From Desulfomicrobium baculatum DSM 4028 (GTDB taxonomy: Bacteria > Desulfobacterota > Desulfovibrionia > Desulfovibrionales > Desulfomicrobiaceae), in contig NC_013173.1 of the NCBI RefSeq assembly GCF_000023225.1, forward strand, positions 3,412,501 through 3,476,500: DNA of 64,000 bases, written 5' to 3'. The translations under genes were made by a program, and so were the position numbers. Below, in pieces: positions 1-9,603 of the stretch; position 1 is the first letter of the stretch, and each line of letters begins with the position of its first letter. The notes beneath the pieces were generated by a model. That model was not told where the DNA came from, made no database searches, and saw nothing but the letters and a program-made list of their open reading frames with translations.

Positions 1-1120
1 GCTGGCGTTCGCCCGCGTACGGCACGTAGCGTTCGCTGCCCACGGCCAGAAGAAGCGGGTGCACCCCGGCCGCATCCACGGCGTGAACCTCGTGCACGCC
101 GCCGAAAACCTGCGGCACAAGCTCGGCAGTGAGCTCGTGGATGAAGGCCCCGAACATGGTGTCCTCCTGCGGAGGCCTGCCCACCGTGGTGAAGGGCCAG
201 ATGGCGCCTGCGCGGTGCAGTACCTCGGTGACCCGCATGACCGGGAAATCATGCGCCAGGCTGTAATAGCCGAGATGGTCCCCGAAGGGACCTTCGGGCT
301 TCTGCACGGCGGGGTCGATGTAGCCCCGGATGCAGAAATCCGCCTCGGCCGGCATCGGCAGCTCCCCGGGCCGCTTGACCATGGGCACGCGATGCCCGCC
401 CAGCGCGCCGGCAAAGAGCATCTCGGCGATGCCTTCGGGCAGGGGCATGATGGCGGCCAGCGTCATGGCCGGAGGTCCGCCCACGAAAACGTTCACAGGC
501 AGCTGCGTTTTGCGCGCGATGGCCTCGGCATGATGGTAGCCGATGCCGCGGTGGATCTGATAGTGCAGCCCCACTTCCCGGTCCCTTTCAAACTCGTTGC
601 CCGAGAGCTGGATGCGATACATGCCCAGATTCGAACCCATGTACCCAGGCTTGGACGGGCTCTCGGAATAAACCAGCGGCAGGGTCACATAGGCGCCGCC
701 GTCCATGGGCCAGGAAATGAGCTGCGGGAGCTCTGAAATGCTGGTGGTGTGGTCCAGGATCGGGCCGCCGCTCACGGTCTTGGGCAGGGTGTGCCAGGCA
801 CCCAGCGCCAGACCGGGCCAGAGCGCGGGCTTTTTCAGAACAAGAGCCGGGTCGGCCTTGGCCGAAAGCATGGCCTCCACGCGGTGCAGGGTGGAGCGAA
901 AAATGAACTTGGTGCGCGCCAATGTCCCGAAAATATTGGCGGCCATGGGAAACTTCGTGTCCTTGACGTTGGTGAAGAGCAGCGCCGGGCCCCCGGCCTG
1001 GAAAACCCTGCGCTGGATGGCGCCGGCCTCTATGCAGGGGTCGATGAGTTCGTCAATGCGCACCAGCTGTCTGGTCCGCTCCAGATCGTCGAGACAGGAC
1101 TTGAGATTGCGGTAGATCAT
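1..1120 (-). CDS. UbiD-family prenylated-FMN-dependent decarboxylase (3' part missing)
   Basis: The complement strand is open from an ATG at 1120 to the window edge, giving about 373 N-terminal residues of a protein usually near 490-600 residues. The translation starts MIYRNLKSCLDDLERTRQ and contains the UbiD-type stretch NLGMYRIQLSGNEF and a GGPPAMTLAA segment. Family knowledge: UbiD enzymes decarboxylate aromatic or alpha,beta-unsaturated acids with prenylated FMN; in anaerobes with the futalosine pathway such a protein (MqnL) acts late in menaquinone synthesis. That fits the menaquinol-linked fumarate reductase further along, but the exact substrate is inference. Truncation is due only to the window boundary. 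Confidence 0.88.
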   Translation of the reverse strand, partial: MIYRNLKSCLDDLERTRQLVRIDELIDPCIEAGAIQRRVFQAGGPALLFTNVKDTKFPMAANIFGTLARTKFIFRSTLHRVEAMLSAKADPALVLKKPALWPGLALGAWHTLPKTVSGGPILDHTTSISELPQLISWPMDGGAYVTLPLVYSESPSKPGYMGSNLGMYRIQLSGNEFERDREVGLHYQIHRGIGYHHAEAIARKTQLPVNVFVGGPPAMTLAAIMPLPEGIAEMLFAGALGGHRVPMVKRPGELPMPAEADFCIRGYIDPAVQKPEGPFGDHLGYYSLAHDFPVMRVTEVLHRAGAIWPFTTVGRPPQEDTMFGAFIHELTAELVPQVFGGVHEVHAVDAAGVHPLLLAVGSERYVPYAGERQ

Positions 1121-1174
1121 GGGTGGCTCCGGGGGATGGGGCTTGAGGACGGTATGGACGGACACGGACCTTGG

Positions 1175-1195
1175 CCCCTGCATGGGGTGCAGGGG
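1175..1195. other. Hairpin between fxsA and the ubiD-family gene
   Basis: CCCCTGCA at 1175-1182 and TGCAGGGG at 1188-1195 form a perfect 8-bp stem with a 5-nt loop in the roughly 100-bp gap between fxsA and the ubiD-family gene. No U-tract follows on either strand, so an intrinsic terminator is not supported. An mRNA-stability or processing hairpin is possible. Confidence 0.4.
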
Positions 1196-1220
1196 GCGAG
1201 CTCCCTGCCCGCCGGAGGCG

Positions 1221-1616
1221 TTATCTGTGAAAAGTGATGTGCACGTTCGGGTTTTGCCGCCATTCGTCGAATTTCTTGCGCAGCCATTGCTTGAAGAGGT
1301 TGCGCGTTGCCGGCAGCAGGATGAGCAGGCCTGCGATGTCCGTCAGAAAGCCCGGCGTCAGCAGCACCACGCCGGCCAGAAAGATGAGCACGCCGTCGAG
1401 GAGTTCTTCGGCGGGCATGAAGCCCTGGTCCAGATTCTCGCGGATGCGCAGCATGGTCGACATGCCCTGCATGCGCGCGAGGTGGGCTCCGGCCAGGGCC
1501 GTCAGGATGACCAGGGCGACGGTCGGAAGCGCCCCGATGACGCCGCCGACGGTGACCAGCAGATAAATCTCCGCCACCGGCACCAGCACAAAAAGCAAAA
1601 ACAGCTTTCCAAACAT
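1221..1616 (-). CDS. fxsA: FxsA family inner-membrane protein
   Basis: A 131-residue protein beginning MFGKLFLLFVLVPVAEIYLL. It has the FxsA layout: a first hydrophobic helix at about residues 3-20, a second at about 23-43, and a hairpin-like hydrophobic pair around residues 75-105 with the family-typical segment LLTPGFLTDIAGLLLLP-like (here with ILLP). FxsA is a small cytoplasmic-membrane protein of poorly defined function; its overproduction in E. coli relieves phage T7 exclusion by the F plasmid. Its start overlaps the serB stop by one base (TAATG), so translation is probably coupled to serB. No specific role can be inferred from context. Confidence 0.85.
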   Translation of the reverse strand: MFGKLFLLFVLVPVAEIYLLVTVGGVIGALPTVALVILTALAGAHLARMQGMSTMLRIRENLDQGFMPAEELLDGVLIFLAGVVLLTPGFLTDIAGLLILLPATRNLFKQWLRKKFDEWRQNPNVHITFHR

Positions 1617-2851
1617 TATTCCTCCGGTCCGGCCAGTTGATCCACGGTTTCGCGGTCCCGCAGGCCCAGAAAATAGAGCACGCCGTCAAGCCCCACGTTG
1701 GAGATGGCCTGTCCCGCGCCCTGACGGACCACAGGCTTGGCGTGAAAGGCGATGCCGAGGCCCGCCACGTCGAGCATGGGCAGATCGTTGGCCCCGTCGC
1801 CCACGGCGATGACCTGCGACAGGGAAATGTGCTCTTCGGCGGCGATGGCTTTCAGCAGCCTGGCCTTGCCCGCGCCGTCGACGATCTCGCCCACCAGACC
1901 GCCGGTCAAGACCCCGTCCTTTATCTCAAGCTCATTGGCATGCACGTAGTCGATGCCAAGATGCTCCTGCAGGCGGCGCCCGAAATAATTGAACCCCCCG
2001 GACAGGATGGCGATGGTGTACCCCAGGCTCTTCAAGGTGCGGATCAGTCTCTCCGCGCCCTCGGTCATGGGCAGGGTCGCCGCGACATCCTGCAGCACTG
2101 TTTCGGGCAGACCCTTGAGCAGGCTGACGCGCTTGCGCAGGCTCTGGGAGAAATCCAGCTCCCCGCGCATGGCCGCCTCGGTGATGGCCGCGACCTCCTC
2201 TCCCACCCCGGCCCGTTTGGCCAACTCGTCGATGACCTCGGCCTGGATCAGGGTCGAGTCCATATCGAAACAGACCAGCCGGCGAATACGTCGAAAGGCG
2301 TTGTCTTCCTGGAAGCCGATGTCGATGCCCTGTTCCCGGGACAGGTCCAGAAAAGCGGCGCGCATGCCGGAAATGTCCTCCGGGGTGCCGCGCACGGAAA
2401 ACTCCAGGCATGACCGGGGCATGGCCGGCGGATTGGCCAGGGACCTGCGGCCCGAGAGACGGGTGATGCAGTCGATGCTCAGGCCGTGGGACGTGATCAC
2501 CGCGGCCATGGCCGCCAGATTTTCCGCCGTTATCGTCCGCCCGAGCACGGTCACGATGTGCCGCTTGCGGCCCTGCACGCCGACCCAGCGTTCGTAATCG
2601 TCCTCGGTCACGGGTGAAAACTTGAGGTGCAGGCCCTGGTTGTGGGCCCAGAAAAGAAGGTCTTTCAAGATGGGCGAGGATTCATTCTCCTGCGGCACCT
2701 CGATGAGGACGCCAAGGGAGAGGTCGTCGTGAATGACGGACTGGCTGATATCGAGGATGGTCACCCCGGACTGGGCCAGTTGCCCCATGATTCCGGCCAG
2801 CAGGCCGTCCCGGTCCATGCCGGCGATTTGGATGAGAATAATTTCGCGCAT
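1616..2851 (-). CDS. serB: Phosphoserine phosphatase with N-terminal ACT domains
   Basis: A 411-residue protein, starting MREIILIQIAGMDRDGLLAG. The N-terminal half (about 1-175) reads as two ACT-type regulatory modules. The C-terminal half is a HAD phosphatase with the nucleophile motif DMDSTLI at 196-202, later SGGF and GDGANDLPML motifs. It hydrolyses phosphoserine to serine, the last step of serine synthesis, in the cytoplasm. An upstream in-frame extension to 2983 is rejected because it would run into holB and has non-homologous sequence. It lies 4 bp downstream of holB and overlaps fxsA by 1 bp, so the three genes look like one transcript. Confidence 0.95.
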   Translation of the reverse strand: MREIILIQIAGMDRDGLLAGIMGQLAQSGVTILDISQSVIHDDLSLGVLIEVPQENESSPILKDLLFWAHNQGLHLKFSPVTEDDYERWVGVQGRKRHIVTVLGRTITAENLAAMAAVITSHGLSIDCITRLSGRRSLANPPAMPRSCLEFSVRGTPEDISGMRAAFLDLSREQGIDIGFQEDNAFRRIRRLVCFDMDSTLIQAEVIDELAKRAGVGEEVAAITEAAMRGELDFSQSLRKRVSLLKGLPETVLQDVAATLPMTEGAERLIRTLKSLGYTIAILSGGFNYFGRRLQEHLGIDYVHANELEIKDGVLTGGLVGEIVDGAGKARLLKAIAAEEHISLSQVIAVGDGANDLPMLDVAGLGIAFHAKPVVRQGAGQAISNVGLDGVLYFLGLRDRETVDQLAGPEE

Positions 2852-2855
2852 CTTC

Positions 2856-3701
2856 TTATTTGTGCAGGAGGTTCCACATGCGGATGGCGACCCACTCCAG
2901 CACCACGGCTGGGTTGGCCCCCACGTCCAGACTTTCAAGCGCATTCTCGATGACGACGCCGACCTGACGCACCGCGACCACATCGAGCCTGGCGGCCAGC
3001 AGGCGGGCCAGATCGGTCAGGGGGTTGCCGTACCCTGCCTGGACCAGGCTGCGCTGCACCTCGCGCAAAATGGAGTCAGCCATCCGCGCGTCCACATTGC
3101 CCTTGCGGCCCGTCCATTCGAGCCACGCGCCCTTGCCGCTCTGGATGAACTCGCACAGGGCGCGCAGGCTGTCCCGCAGGCCAGGGTCTTCGAGATCTCC
3201 CTTGGGCCAACCCAAGGTAAGCACGAAACTGCGGGAAACCAGGGTCGGCAACAAAATTTCACGGCTCGGAGCCAAAAGGACAAAGACGTTGCCTGGGCTT
3301 GGCTCTTCCAAGGACTTGAGCAAGGCATTGGCCGCGCCGTCGCCCAGCGCCTGCGCTTCGGCCAGGATGACCACGCGCGGCCCCCGGCCCGCAGGCGGAT
3401 CGCCGAGCACGGCGCGCACTTCCCGCACCGTGTCCACGCTGATCGACCCCTCGGCCCCGTTCAGGAGAAAAAGATCGCGGCAGGCGTCGCCCTCGATCTG
3501 CAGACAGATGCGGCATTTTCCGCACGGAGGAGCCGCCTCGCGGCACATCAGCCGCGCGGCCCAGAAAAGACCAAGCGCCAAGCGTTCGGCGGCGTTCCCG
3601 CCTTCCAGAAGCAGTGAACTCGGCGGAGCCAGGGCGAGGCGTTCCAGAAACCCCGCGATGCGGGGCTGAGTGGAGAGGATGTGCTGCCAGGATGTGGACA
3701 T
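2856..3701 (-). CDS. holB: DNA polymerase III delta-prime subunit-like protein (clamp loader)
   Basis: A 281-residue AAA+ type protein starting MSTSWQHILSTQPRIAGFLE. It has a zinc module (CREAAPPCGKCRIC), a sensor region (ANALLKSLEEPSPGNVFVLLA) and the clamp-loader style helix after it. The nucleotide-binding loop is degenerate (LEGGNAAERLALG, no GK[ST]), as expected for delta-prime, which does not hydrolyse ATP. The protein would help load the beta sliding clamp. The start was placed at the Met that begins the conserved part; an in-frame extension to 3911 overlaps purA and is not credible. The ATG lies 3 nt after the U-tract of a terminator-like hairpin and has no visible Shine-Dalgarno sequence. 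Confidence 0.85.
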   Translation of the reverse strand: MSTSWQHILSTQPRIAGFLERLALAPPSSLLLEGGNAAERLALGLFWAARLMCREAAPPCGKCRICLQIEGDACRDLFLLNGAEGSISVDTVREVRAVLGDPPAGRGPRVVILAEAQALGDGAANALLKSLEEPSPGNVFVLLAPSREILLPTLVSRSFVLTLGWPKGDLEDPGLRDSLRALCEFIQSGKGAWLEWTGRKGNVDARMADSILREVQRSLVQAGYGNPLTDLARLLAARLDVVAVRQVGVVIENALESLDVGANPAVVLEWVAIRMWNLLHK

Positions 3702-3704
3702 GAT

Positions 3705-3729
3705 AAAAAAATGGGAGGCGGACCTCCCA
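3705..3729 (-). terminator. Intrinsic terminator after purA, abutting the holB start
   Basis: Read on the minus strand, TGGGAGG-TCCG-CCTCCCA forms a perfect 7-bp stem (3723-3729 with 3712-3718) followed by seven U residues (3711-3705). It lies directly after the purA stop. The holB ATG at 3701 begins 3 nt after the last U. Confidence 0.85.
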
Positions 3730-3732
3730 CTA

Positions 3733-5091
<1,359 letters not shown>

Positions 5092-5098
5092 TCAATTT

Positions 5099-5114
5099 AC
5101 GCAATCGATTGATC
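5099..5114. promoter_or_regulatory. PurR-box-like palindrome between divergent purine genes
   Basis: ACGCAATCGATTGATC, with the palindromic core CAATCGATTG, lies in the divergent purA / AICAR transformylase promoter gap. It matches the gammaproteobacterial PurR operator pattern ANGCAANCGNTTNCNT at all but two fixed positions. Operator function, and the existence of a PurR-like repressor here, are inference. Confidence 0.3.
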
Positions 5115-5278
5115 CTCGGACTCGTGAGCTTCATGATTCGCCCACCATGTCCGCTTGGCCCCGAGCCCCGCCCCGGCTCAGGATTTGCCGTCCATCCGGG
5201 CCTGTGCTAGGGGCACATGGATTCACGCGGGACGGGCCCGCGCCTGACAACGCCAAATCCTCTTTTCGGAGACTATAT

Positions 5279-6553
5279 ATGAGTGATCTCAAGAAGATGT
5301 ATCATACACTGAACCGGGACTCCTTTCCGGCCGACCTGACCTTGACCGTGGGCGGGCAGACCATCCGCTACGCCAAGAAAACCTGGAACATCGGCGGCGA
5401 ACAAAAAGGATTGCGCTACGGCGAAAACCCGGACCAGCCCGCCGCCCTCTACGAGGTGGTCGAGAGTTCCTTCACCATGGACGGAGTCGCTTTCCAGCAG
5501 GGGCAGCACAAGCTCGTTTCAGCCCTGACCGAGGAAAACCTGATCCAGTCCGGCAAACATCCGGGCAAGATCAACCTGACCGACGTGGACAACGGCATCA
5601 ACATGCTCCAGTACCTGACAGCCAAGCCCGCCGCCATCATCCTGAAGCACAACAACCCCTGCGGTGCGGCCTGGTCCGATGACGGCCTGTTCACGGCCCT
5701 TTCCCGCGCCTTCGCCTCCGACCGCATCGCGGCCTTCGGCGGGACCATCATCGTCAACCGCACCCTCGACAAGGACTGTGCCGACTTCATAAGCGCAAGC
5801 TACTTCGAGGTCATCGCCGCCCCGGATTTCACCGCCGAGGCCCTGACCGTCCTGACTGCCAAGAAGAACCTGCGCATCATCCGCATCCCGGCGCTCGGCG
5901 AGCTGGAAAAAATCGTGGGCACTCCTTTTCTGGACATCAAATCCCTGGTCGACGGAGGGCTCATCATCCAGGCCTCCTTCAGGAACAGAATCCTGACCGA
6001 AGACGACTTCCTGCCCGCCGAGACGACCAAGGACGGCACCACCTATCTGGCCCGCAAACCCAGCCACCGCGAAGCCGAGGATCTGCTCTTCGCCTGGGCC
6101 GTGGAAGCCGGAGTGACCTCCAATTCCATCATCTTCGCCCGCGACGGGGCCACGGTGTCCATCGGCACGGGTGAACAGGACCGTGTCGGCTGCGTCGAAC
6201 TGACCATCCAGAAGGCCTACACCAAGTACGCCGACAAGCTGGCCTTCGAACGCCACGGCCTCTCCCTGTACGAACTGAAGCAAAAGGCCCTGACGGATCA
6301 GGGACTGGCAACGTCCCTGGCCGAAATCCTGGCCCAAACCGAACAGGACAAGGGCGGTCTGCCCGGCACGGTCCTGGTTTCGGACGGATTCTTCCCCTTC
6401 CGCGACGGCGTGGATCTGGCCATTGCCCAGGGCGTGACCGCCATCGCCCAGCCCGGCGGCTCCATCCGCGACTGGGAAATCATCCAGGCCGTGAACAGCG
6501 CTACCCCGCAGGTGGCCATGGTCTTCACCGGCCAGCGCTCTTTCAAACACTAG
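5279..6553 (+). CDS. purH: Phosphoribosylaminoimidazolecarboxamide formyltransferase (stand-alone AICARFT half of PurH)
   Basis: A 424-residue protein with AICAR transformylase sequence only: LRYGENPDQPAALY, IILKHNNPCGAAW, FASDRIAAFGG and the C-terminal QPGGSIRDWEII segment. It transfers a formyl group from 10-formyl-tetrahydrofolate to AICAR to give FAICAR. In most bacteria this domain is fused to an N-terminal IMP cyclohydrolase (MGS-fold) domain. Here that half is a separate gene at 11270-11863. The start was chosen at ATG 5279, preceded by GGAG with 8-nt spacing. The open frame back to 4919 overlaps purA and is spurious. Confidence 0.95.
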   Translation: MSDLKKMYHTLNRDSFPADLTLTVGGQTIRYAKKTWNIGGEQKGLRYGENPDQPAALYEVVESSFTMDGVAFQQGQHKLVSALTEENLIQSGKHPGKINLTDVDNGINMLQYLTAKPAAIILKHNNPCGAAWSDDGLFTALSRAFASDRIAAFGGTIIVNRTLDKDCADFISASYFEVIAAPDFTAEALTVLTAKKNLRIIRIPALGELEKIVGTPFLDIKSLVDGGLIIQASFRNRILTEDDFLPAETTKDGTTYLARKPSHREAEDLLFAWAVEAGVTSNSIIFARDGATVSIGTGEQDRVGCVELTIQKAYTKYADKLAFERHGLSLYELKQKALTDQGLATSLAEILAQTEQDKGGLPGTVLVSDGFFPFRDGVDLAIAQGVTAIAQPGGSIRDWEIIQAVNSATPQVAMVFTGQRSFKH

Positions 6554-6622
6554 AACACGGCCTCCGGGCCGTTCATCCGAGCAGGCCCGGCCGGCTCACG
6601 CGCACTGCGCATAAGGCCTTTT

Positions 6623-8665
6623 ATGTCCACCTCTCTCTCCCTGCAGCCCGGGTGCATCATGGAATTCCTGCAGGACAACCAGCCCGTCACGGCCTGGGTC
6701 CTGGACGTCCAGGGCCCGCGCCTGCGGGTTTTCACCTCCGGACAGCGCGAGCTCAAGCTCCCCCTGTCCAGAGCCCTGCCCTGGCTTGGCCCCCAATGTC
6801 CGGCGGGCAGCAGCCGCCAGGAAATGCTCGACCTGCTGCGCACGCACAACGGCCGCCGGGAACGCCTGGCCGAATCCGTTGACGCGCTGGAGATCTGGGA
6901 CCTGGCCCAAGGCGAAGTGGACGAAGCAGGCATTGACTGGTTCGCGAGCCTGGTCTTCGAAGACGCGAGTCCCGATCAGCTCGCGGCCCTGGGGCGCAAG
7001 CTCCTGCAGACCAAGACCCATTTCAAATTCTCCCCGCCCCAGTTCGAGATATATCCGCTGGAGACCGTGGAACGCCGCCAGGAAGAGATGCGCAAGGCTC
7101 AGGAGCGCGAGCGTCTGGTCGGCTTCGGCCAGGACTTCCTGCGCGGGCTGTGGGATATCTTCTGCAAGCGCAAGAGCGCCCTGCCCCAGCCCGACCAAGA
7201 GCAGTCGGAGCGCATCCGCGAACTGCTCATGACCCGCTTGTGCAGCCCCGACGACCGGGATTCGGACGCCCTGTGGAAGACCATGAGTCAAGGCCTGCCG
7301 GAAGACCCGCACCTGCCTCTGTTCCTGGCCCAGGCCTGGGGCATCGTGCCGCCGCATTTCAACTTCCACCTCTGCCGCGCCCAATATTACTGGGAGCCGG
7401 ACTGGGCCGCGGCCCACGCCGAAGCCGTAACTGACTTGCAGGAGCGGGTTCTGGCTACGCGCACCGAGCCCTCCGTCAGCATCGTGACCATTGATTCCGC
7501 CAGCACCCAGGACATCGACGACGGCTTCGCGCTGACGCGTGACGAAAACGGGTTCACGCTGCATCTGGCCCTGGCCTGCCCCTGTCTGGGCTGGGAATTC
7601 GGCAGTCCCCTGGACAAGGCGGTGCTGCACCGCTTCACCTCCCTCTATCTGCCCGAAGGCACCAGCCACATGCTGCCCGAGGCCCTGGGCAAGGATTTCT
7701 TCAGCCTCTGCGCCGGACAAGAGCGTCCGGCCCTGGTCATCTCCTTTGATCTGGACCCGGACGGAGCCTTGCGCTCCTTTGCTCCGCAAATCACCTGGAT
7801 CCGCATAGAGGCCAATCTGACCTACACGGGCGTGGAAAACGAGATCGAGGCAGGCGCTCCCGGCATGCTGCATCACGCCCGCGACCTGGCCACCCTGCTG
7901 CGGCAGGCGCGCATTCGCGAGCACGCGGTGATCATGGACCAGCCCGACCCGCGCATGGTCCTCTGCAATGACCCGGTCAACCCGGAGGTTACGGTCGTCC
8001 AGTCCGAATCCACGCCCGAAGCGCAAAAAATCGTGTCCGAGTTCATGATCCTGGCCAACAAGGCCATGGGTTCCTGGGCTCGGGAAACAGACACGGCCCT
8101 GCTTTTCAGAACCCAGAACATCACGCTGCCCGCCGAAAGCGCCGGCGTCTGGACCGATCCCACGGACATCTACCGCATCATCAACAACATGGGCCCCTCC
8201 ATCCTCGAATGCGAACCCAGGCGCCACGCCACCATCGGGGCCAAGGCCTATGCGCCGGTGACCTCGCCGCTTCGGCGCTATTCCGACTTCATCAACATGG
8301 CCCAGATCCTGGCCAAGCTGACCGGGCAGGGACGATTGCTGGACAAGGCGGCGCTTGAGAGCCTGCTCCCGCTCTTGTCCAGCCGGGCCGAACTGGTCGG
8401 ACAGGTGCAGCGCATGCGGCCGCGATACTGGAAATACGAATATTTCAGACAAAATCACAAAAAGATCCGCTGGTCCGGGATCATCGTCGATCCCGGCTCA
8501 CACCTGGTGACCATTTCGCTGCCTGACCTGCAGCTCTTTCTGAAGGCCCCGCGCAAGATCTTTGGCGACAAAATCCGGCTCGGCCAGCGGTTTTCCATCA
8601 GAATCGGCAAGGTCGATCCCCTGAACAACGAGATCAAGATCGTCGAGGCCTGGGAAGAGGAATGA
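6623..8665 (+). CDS. RNase II-family (RNB domain) exoribonuclease
   Basis: A 680-residue protein. The catalytic RNB motif is clear in the middle (TIDSASTQDIDDGFAL at about residues 287-302, with the four acidic residues that bind metal). A second conserved block, ATIGAKAYAPVTSPLRRYSD, follows, with the family arginines. The N-terminal ~280 residues are divergent and do not show a clear cold-shock domain; a short beta-rich stretch after the RNB domain could be an S1-like fold. Such enzymes degrade RNA processively 3' to 5'. Whether it corresponds to RNase II or RNase R is uncertain. A good AAGG precedes the ATG. Confidence 0.88.
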   Translation: MSTSLSLQPGCIMEFLQDNQPVTAWVLDVQGPRLRVFTSGQRELKLPLSRALPWLGPQCPAGSSRQEMLDLLRTHNGRRERLAESVDALEIWDLAQGEVDEAGIDWFASLVFEDASPDQLAALGRKLLQTKTHFKFSPPQFEIYPLETVERRQEEMRKAQERERLVGFGQDFLRGLWDIFCKRKSALPQPDQEQSERIRELLMTRLCSPDDRDSDALWKTMSQGLPEDPHLPLFLAQAWGIVPPHFNFHLCRAQYYWEPDWAAAHAEAVTDLQERVLATRTEPSVSIVTIDSASTQDIDDGFALTRDENGFTLHLALACPCLGWEFGSPLDKAVLHRFTSLYLPEGTSHMLPEALGKDFFSLCAGQERPALVISFDLDPDGALRSFAPQITWIRIEANLTYTGVENEIEAGAPGMLHHARDLATLLRQARIREHAVIMDQPDPRMVLCNDPVNPEVTVVQSESTPEAQKIVSEFMILANKAMGSWARETDTALLFRTQNITLPAESAGVWTDPTDIYRIINNMGPSILECEPRRHATIGAKAYAPVTSPLRRYSDFINMAQILAKLTGQGRLLDKAALESLLPLLSSRAELVGQVQRMRPRYWKYEYFRQNHKKIRWSGIIVDPGSHLVTISLPDLQLFLKAPRKIFGDKIRLGQRFSIRIGKVDPLNNEIKIVEAWEEE

Positions 8666-8744
8666 ACTTGTACGGCCGGCCATTTTCGAGTAGGGGATTT
8701 CGGCACATGCCAATCCAACTTTCCAAAGACCAAGGAGACTGCAC

Positions 8745-9329
8745 ATGGTGACAATATTCTGGCTCGCAATCAGCTATCTTCTGGGTGCCATGCCCTTCGG
8801 CCTTTTAATCTCCAGAACCTGTTGCGGCATCGATCCGCGCGAACAGGGCAGCGGCAACATCGGAGCCACCAATGTCGGCCGTCTCTGCGGCACCAAGTAT
8901 GGCGCCCTGACCCTGGCCCTGGACATGCTCAAAGGCTTCCTGCCCGTGGCCCTGGCCGCGAGCTTCTCGGATTCCTCCTTTTTTCTGACGCTGGTCGCCA
9001 CGGCCGCGGTCTGCGGACATATGTTCTCCATATTTCTGCACGGCAAGGGCGGCAAAGGCGTGGCCACCTGGGTGGGAGCTTTCGTGGCCATCTCCACCTC
9101 CGGCACCATAATCTGCGGACTTGGTTTCCTGGCGGCCCTGTACTTCTATAATTTCGTATCCCTGGCCTCCCTGGTCATGGTCGCGCTCATGCCCGTGGTT
9201 CTGCTTTTCCAGGGCATGTTCGGCGCCATACCTCTGGCACTGGTGCTCATGGCGCTGATTTTCTGGAAGCACTCCGCAAACATCCAGCGCCTCATGGCCG
9301 GTGAAGAGCATCCCTGGAAAATGAAGTAG
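8745..9329 (+). CDS. plsY: Acyl-phosphate:glycerol-3-phosphate acyltransferase PlsY
   Basis: A 194-residue integral membrane protein with several hydrophobic helices and the three PlsY motifs: GSGNIGATNVGR (about 38-49), GHMFSIFLHGKGGKGVAT (about 90-107) and a C-terminal KHSANIQRLMAGEE. It transfers the acyl group from acyl-phosphate to glycerol-3-phosphate, the first acylation of phospholipid synthesis. The start has AAGGAG nine nt upstream. A strong terminator follows, so it closes the rightward block. Confidence 0.96.
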   Translation: MVTIFWLAISYLLGAMPFGLLISRTCCGIDPREQGSGNIGATNVGRLCGTKYGALTLALDMLKGFLPVALAASFSDSSFFLTLVATAAVCGHMFSIFLHGKGGKGVATWVGAFVAISTSGTIICGLGFLAALYFYNFVSLASLVMVALMPVVLLFQGMFGAIPLALVLMALIFWKHSANIQRLMAGEEHPWKMK

Positions 9330-9349
9330 CCTTACCTGTTGAATGCAAC

Positions 9350-9395
9350 GCGAAAAGCGCGGAAACCTTGGGGGTTTTCGCGCTTTTCGCTTTTC
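9350..9395 (+). terminator. Intrinsic terminator after plsY
   Basis: An 18-nt arm at 9350-9367 pairs with 9373-9390 around a 5-nt loop with a single non-Watson-Crick position, followed by TTTTC. The stem is rich in A/U pairs on both ends, so it may work in both directions. Confidence 0.85.
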
Positions 9396-9439
9396 AGGGG
9401 AGACACCTTAAGGGCGCACGACTTTCGTCATATGAAGCA

Positions 9440-9465
9440 TGGATTCCCGCCTTAGCGGAAATGAC
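9440..9465 (-). repeat. REP-like 26-bp palindromic repeat, copy a
   Basis: The complement reads GTCATTTCCGCTAAGGCGGG then AATCCA. It is an imperfect hairpin unit of the same type as the copies at 9533-9558 and 40134-40159. It sits in the 274-bp gap between plsY and hflX, inverted relative to copy b. Confidence 0.7.
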
Positions 9466-9532
9466 GTGGTGACAGAGCGCAAAGCCCCAGCCATCGTACA
9501 GGCAAACCTTCAAATTGAGGCGCTGGTCATGT

Positions 9533-9558
9533 GTCATCCCCGCGCAGGCGGGGATCCA
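9533..9558 (+). repeat. REP-like 26-bp palindromic repeat, copy b
   Basis: GTCATCCCCGCGCAGGCGGG then GATCCA; the CCCCGC/GCGGGG core is palindromic. It differs from the copy at 40134-40159 by a compensated pair of changes in the stem, which preserves the hairpin. Confidence 0.75.
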
Positions 9559-9603
9559 TCACACATTATCCTTCGGACCTGCCTCACGGCACGGCCCCAT
9601 GCG

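Noticed and set aside
1616-2983. Longer serB starting at 2983
   Set aside because: The extra 44 residues are out-of-frame holB sequence; the conserved ACT domain begins at 2851.
6596-8458. 620-residue open frame antisense to the RNase II-family gene
   Set aside because: Mirror frame of a high-GC gene; composition is Gly/Gln/Asp/Val-rich and no domain is visible. Many similar long antisense frames occur over fliF, glnD, the RND pump and the GspE-type gene.
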